DNA of 7,995 nt, from NCBI GenBank assembly GCA_019689695.1, contig JADGHA010000173.1:1-7995 (forward strand), in the 5' to 3' direction. Source of the DNA: Micromonosporaceae bacterium (GTDB taxonomy: Bacteria; Actinomycetota; Actinomycetes; Mycobacteriales; Micromonosporaceae). Below are positions 6,096 through 7,995 of the stretch, in pieces (the stretch's first letter is position 1; every line of letters starts with the position of its first letter). The translations under genes and the position numbers were made by a program. Under the pieces are notes generated by a model that was given only the letters and a program-made list of their open reading frames with translations, was not told the DNA's origin and did no database searches.

Positions 6096-6581
6096 TTACC
6101 CAGCGGTAGGCTCGCTTCCACCCTCGCTGTCGGGCTCGTCGCGGCGCAGCCAGGGCAGCACACCCCACCACAGCGCGAACCACACCCCGACCACAGCGGT
6201 CACGACGGCCGCCACCGCCCGGTTCACCATGAACTCGACCACCAGGTAGATCGAGCTGACCATCGAGACGAGCAGGAACGCCAGGCCGGCGGAGGCCATC
6301 CGGTGCGCGATCCGGACGATCTCCGGCTTGCGCCGCTGCCGGAACAGCATCCGGTGGTACGCGACCGGCGCGATGATCATCGAGACGGCGCCTGCGGCGG
6401 AGAGCAGCGCCACCAGGTAGACGTTCTTCTGCACCGCGCTCAGCTCGCCGAAGCGCGCGGTGAAGACCAGGGTGAGCAGGAACGCGAACAAAATCTGTAC
6501 GCCGGTCTGCGCCACCCGTAGCTCCTGCAGCAGCTCGTTGAAGTTCCGCCGCCAGCGCTCCTCTTCGGACTCCTGCGCCAT
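6096..6581 (-). CDS. DUF6328-type four-helix membrane protein
   Basis: A 161-residue membrane protein of unknown function. The N-terminal segment RNFNELLQELRVAQTGVQIL at 12-31 followed by FAFLLTL matches my recollection of the actinobacterial DUF6328 family; no function is known to me for it. Four hydrophobic segments are visible at about 27-44, 54-79, 95-116 and 121-143. They are separated by a basic loop (YHRMLFRQRRKPE at 75-87) and ended by an acidic, probably cytoplasmic tail. The ATG at 6581 has GAGG seven bases upstream (minus strand), and conserved sequence starts right after it; the frame stays open to 6758 on the minus strand, but that part runs into the riboswitch region and is not coding. 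The gene lies 51 bases upstream of the acyl-CoA dehydrogenase on the same strand, so co-transcription is possible, although no functional link is evident. Confidence 0.85.
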   Translation of the reverse strand: MAQESEEERWRRNFNELLQELRVAQTGVQILFAFLLTLVFTARFGELSAVQKNVYLVALLSAAGAVSMIIAPVAYHRMLFRQRRKPEIVRIAHRMASAGLAFLLVSMVSSIYLVVEFMVNRAVAAVVTAVVGVWFALWWGVLPWLRRDEPDSEGGSEPTAG

Positions 6582-6613
6582 GCCAACCTCACTCGTCCGG
6601 CCGCCGGGGAACT

Positions 6614-6623
6614 GTGACGTCAC
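6614..6623. promoter_or_regulatory. Perfect 10-base palindrome upstream of the DUF6328-type gene
   Basis: GTGACGTCAC is a perfect inverted repeat, centred about 37 bases upstream of the start codon at 6581. Palindromes of this kind are typical binding sites for dimeric regulators, but I cannot assign a regulator. It lies between the two divergently transcribed genes, closer to the minus-strand gene. Confidence 0.35.
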
Positions 6624-6650
6624 CGCCCGCAGGCAGATGCCCCGATGCAG

Positions 6651-6683
6651 CAGGGTATCCGTCAACCCTGGGTGCTGGATACC
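6651..6683. repeat. Two nested inverted repeats in the divergent intergenic region
   Basis: CAGGGT (6651-6656) pairs with ACCCTG (6665-6670) across 8 bases, and GGTATCC (6654-6660) pairs with GGATACC (6677-6683) across 16 bases. The left arms overlap, so the two pairings exclude each other in a single-stranded form. On the minus strand the left arm contains TACCCT (6657-6652), a TANNNT -10-like hexamer that could drive the DUF6328-type gene, so the dyads could be an operator. I see no T-run, so a terminator is unlikely. Confidence 0.4.
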
Positions 6684-6717
6684 GTCGCGAACCTGATAAG
6701 TTTGTCGAAACAACTTC

Positions 6718-6807
<90 letters not shown>

Positions 6808-6809
6808 CT

Positions 6810-6814
6810 GGGAG
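6810..6814 (+). promoter_or_regulatory. Ribosome-binding site of ykoE, adjacent to the TPP aptamer
   Basis: GGGAG lies 6 bases before the ATG at 6821 and 5 bases after the aptamer P1 strand. The same five bases also occur as GGGAG at 6801-6805, inside and just after P1. The 5' P1 strand TCCC could in principle pair with either copy. Proximity to P1 makes this the probable point of riboswitch control. Confidence 0.7.
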
Positions 6815-6820
6815 CCGTCT

Positions 6821-7402
6821 ATGAGCCAACCGACCCCCCACCAGTGGCGCACCGTCGACATCGTCGTCGCCTCGGTGCTCGCCGTCGCCTTCGGCGTCGT
6901 CTTCTGGGCCTGGGACGCCCTCTGGAACGGCCCGGCCGACGCCATCCCGCTGCCCGCCCGCGGCATCATCTACGGCGTCTGGCTGGTCCCGGCCGTCCTC
7001 GGGCCGCTGGTGATCCGCAAGCCGGGCGCCGGCGTCTACACCGAACTCGTCGCCGCGCTCGTATCGGCCCTGCTGGGCACGCCGTGGGGCCTGATCGTGG
7101 TGCTGTACGGGCTGTTCCAGGGCGTGGCCGGCGAGTTCGCGTTCGCGCTGACCGGGTACCGCGTCTGGCGGTGGCCGGTGGCGGTGGCCGGTGGTGCGCT
7201 GGCCGGCGCCGCGGCGGCGCTGCTGGACATCGTGAACTACTACCCCACGTACGCCAGCGACTGGAAGTGGGCGTACACCGGCCTGCTCGTCGCGAGCTCC
7301 GCGGTGATCGCGGGCGGCGGCGGCTGGACGCTGACCCGCGCGCTGGCGCAGACCGGCGTGCTGGACCGCTTCGCCTCCGGCCGCGAGCGGGTCGCCGTCT
7401 AG
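6821..7402 (+). CDS. ykoE: ECF-type thiamine/HMP transporter membrane component YkoE
   Basis: A 193-residue integral membrane protein of the YkoE family, the substrate-binding component of the YkoEDC energy-coupling-factor transporter for hydroxymethylpyrimidine or thiamine. Six hydrophobic segments can be seen at about 11-31, 48-64, 72-88, 90-110, 117-137 and 151-173. Family-typical stretches are RKPGAGVYTELVAALVSALL at 66-85, GTPWG at 86-90 and FQGVAGEFAFA at 99-109. The assignment is supported by the TPP riboswitch directly upstream and by a YkoD-type ATPase directly downstream. The ATG at 6821 has a good Shine-Dalgarno sequence (GGGAG, 6 bases away). Riboswitch control means expression should fall when cellular thiamine pyrophosphate is plentiful. 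Whether the transported molecule is thiamine or the pyrimidine precursor cannot be decided from the sequence. Confidence 0.93.
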   Translation: MSQPTPHQWRTVDIVVASVLAVAFGVVFWAWDALWNGPADAIPLPARGIIYGVWLVPAVLGPLVIRKPGAGVYTELVAALVSALLGTPWGLIVVLYGLFQGVAGEFAFALTGYRVWRWPVAVAGGALAGAAAALLDIVNYYPTYASDWKWAYTGLLVASSAVIAGGGGWTLTRALAQTGVLDRFASGRERVAV

Positions 7403-7406
7403 CGCC

Positions 7407-7995
7407 TTGCCACCCCAGCACGATCGGCTCAACTCCTCGCACGACGGCCCGTCCGGGCGACCGGGTCGGGCCAAGGTACGAGAAGTTGAGCCGGTCTCCG
7501 CGCCTGCGCGGAGGGCGGAGGGCGCGGTCGAGCTGCGCGGGTTCGGCTGGCGGTACGCCGGCCGGCGGGCCTGGGCGGTCCGCGGGGTGGACCTGCGCAT
7601 CGAGCCCGGCGAGCGGGTGCTGCTGCTCGGCCCGTCCGGGGCGGGCAAGAGCACTCTGCTCGCCGCGCTGGCCGGACTGCTCGCCGAGGACTCCGGCGAG
7701 CGGGAGGGTTCGGTCGTGGTCGGCGGCCGGGCCGGGGTGCTGTTCCAGGACCCGCAGACCCAACTCGTCATGTCCCGGTGCGGCGACGACGTCGCGTTCG
7801 GCCTGGAGAACCTCGGCGTCGACCCGGCCGAGATCTGGCCGCGGGTGGACGAGGCGTTGCGGGCGGTCGGCTTCCGCTACCCGCGCGACCACCGGACCGA
7901 TGCGCTCTCCGGCGGCGAGCAGCAGCGGCTGGCCCTCGCCGGCGTGCTGGCCCTGCGGCCCAGCGTGCTGCTGCTGGACGAGCCGACCGCGAACC
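7407..7995 (+). CDS. ykoD: ECF transporter ATPase YkoD, N-terminal ABC domain (partial, runs off window)
   Basis: The reading frame stays open to the end of the window and encodes the first ABC ATPase domain of an energy-coupling-factor transporter that powers YkoE. Counting from TTG 7407: Walker A GPSGAGKST at 75-83, Q-loop in VLFQDPQTQLV at about 113-123, signature LSGGEQQR at 167-174 and Walker B LLLDEP at 188-193. FQDPQTQLV is typical of ECF (CbiO/EcfA) ATPases. YkoD proteins usually carry two ABC domains, so a second should follow outside the window. The start is uncertain: the frame is closed by TGA at 7332-7334, and between there and the domain (about 7524) the only conventional start is TTG at 7407, 4 bases after the ykoE stop and without a clear Shine-Dalgarno sequence. 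From that TTG the first 40 or so residues are polar, low-complexity and partly encoded by a 75-base palindrome. Identity is certain; the N-terminus is not. Confidence 0.88.
   Translation, partial: MPPQHDRLNSSHDGPSGRPGRAKVREVEPVSAPARRAEGAVELRGFGWRYAGRRAWAVRGVDLRIEPGERVLLLGPSGAGKSTLLAALAGLLAEDSGEREGSVVVGGRAGVLFQDPQTQLVMSRCGDDVAFGLENLGVDPAEIWPRVDEALRAVGFRYPRDHRTDALSGGEQQRLALAGVLALRPSVLLLDEPTAN
7422..7496. repeat. 75-base hairpin-forming palindrome at the ykoE/ykoD junction
   Basis: Arms of 21 bases at 7422-7442 and 7476-7496 are inverted copies: 18 Watson-Crick pairs, one T-G wobble and two C-A mismatches on the plus strand. The shared core is CGGCTCAACT against AGTTGAGCCG. Between the arms, GGCCCG (7446-7451) pairs with CGGGCC (7467-7472). 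Inside that, CCGG (7453-7456) pairs with CCGG (7461-7464) around a GCGA tetraloop of the GNRA type. The whole element can fold as one long interrupted hairpin. It has no T-run, so it is not a classical terminator. It resembles an extragenic palindromic (REP-like) element, or a processing or attenuation structure between the membrane component and the ATPase genes. It contains no stop codon in the ykoD frame, so it may be translated. Confidence 0.75.

Noticed and set aside
4461..6521. A 686-residue open frame on the plus strand opposite the acyl-CoA dehydrogenase and the membrane-protein gene
   Set aside because: It is a mirror of strong codon bias in the real minus-strand genes. It crosses two genes and their spacer, has no recognisable domain, and its composition is typical of antisense frames.
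6640..6700. A second, tandem TPP aptamer upstream of the complete one
   Set aside because: Apart from the repeated CGAACCTGAT, the conserved CTGAGA, GGTAATGCCAGCG and AGGGA elements are missing, so there is no second aptamer.

Overview
The window comes from a chromosome of very high GC content with strongly GC-biased third codon positions, frequent GTG starts and tightly overlapping genes. An smtB-zur regulator pair, a DUF6328-type membrane protein and a riboswitch-controlled YkoE/YkoD thiamine transporter all point to an actinomycete. Micromonosporaceae is my best guess at family level, from general resemblance only. I see no insertion sequence, phage gene, tRNA, rRNA or CRISPR array.

Region 1 (1-3438, + strand) is a compact zinc-homeostasis operon: znuA (solute-binding lipoprotein), znuC (ATPase), znuB (permease), an ArsR-family SmtB-type zinc sensor and a Fur-family Zur zinc sensor. 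The znuA/znuC, znuC/znuB and smtB/zur junctions are 4-base stop/start overlaps. Only smtB is spaced differently: it begins 22 bases after znuB with no Shine-Dalgarno sequence, and a TACCGT -10-like hexamer lies exactly where a leaderless transcript would need it. The importer is therefore coupled to two sensors with opposite logic: Zur represses when zinc is bound, SmtB releases DNA when zinc is bound. The first bases of the window look like the right half of a Zur operator in front of znuA.

Region 2 (3439-4085, + strand) holds a 167-base spacer and one unrecognised 159-residue gene. That gene ends 3 bases from the convergent gene of region 3.

Region 3 (4089-6581, - strand) holds a small four-helix membrane protein (DUF6328 type) followed, 51 bases downstream, by a large acyl-CoA dehydrogenase of the VLCAD/FadE10 type. 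They may share transcripts. The intergenic space upstream of the membrane-protein gene (6582-6717) contains a perfect 10-base palindrome and two nested inverted repeats.

Region 4 (6718-7995, + strand) is a thiamine/HMP uptake locus. A complete TPP riboswitch aptamer lies directly in front of the ribosome-binding site of ykoE (ECF-type substrate-binding membrane component). It is followed by the first ATPase domain of ykoD, which runs off the window. A 75-base hairpin-forming palindrome lies at the ykoE/ykoD junction, apparently inside the 5' end of ykoD, whose only usable in-frame start seems to be a TTG. That junction is the least explained structure in the window. The rest looks like recognisable actinobacterial biology, and I found no convincing wholly new multi-gene system.
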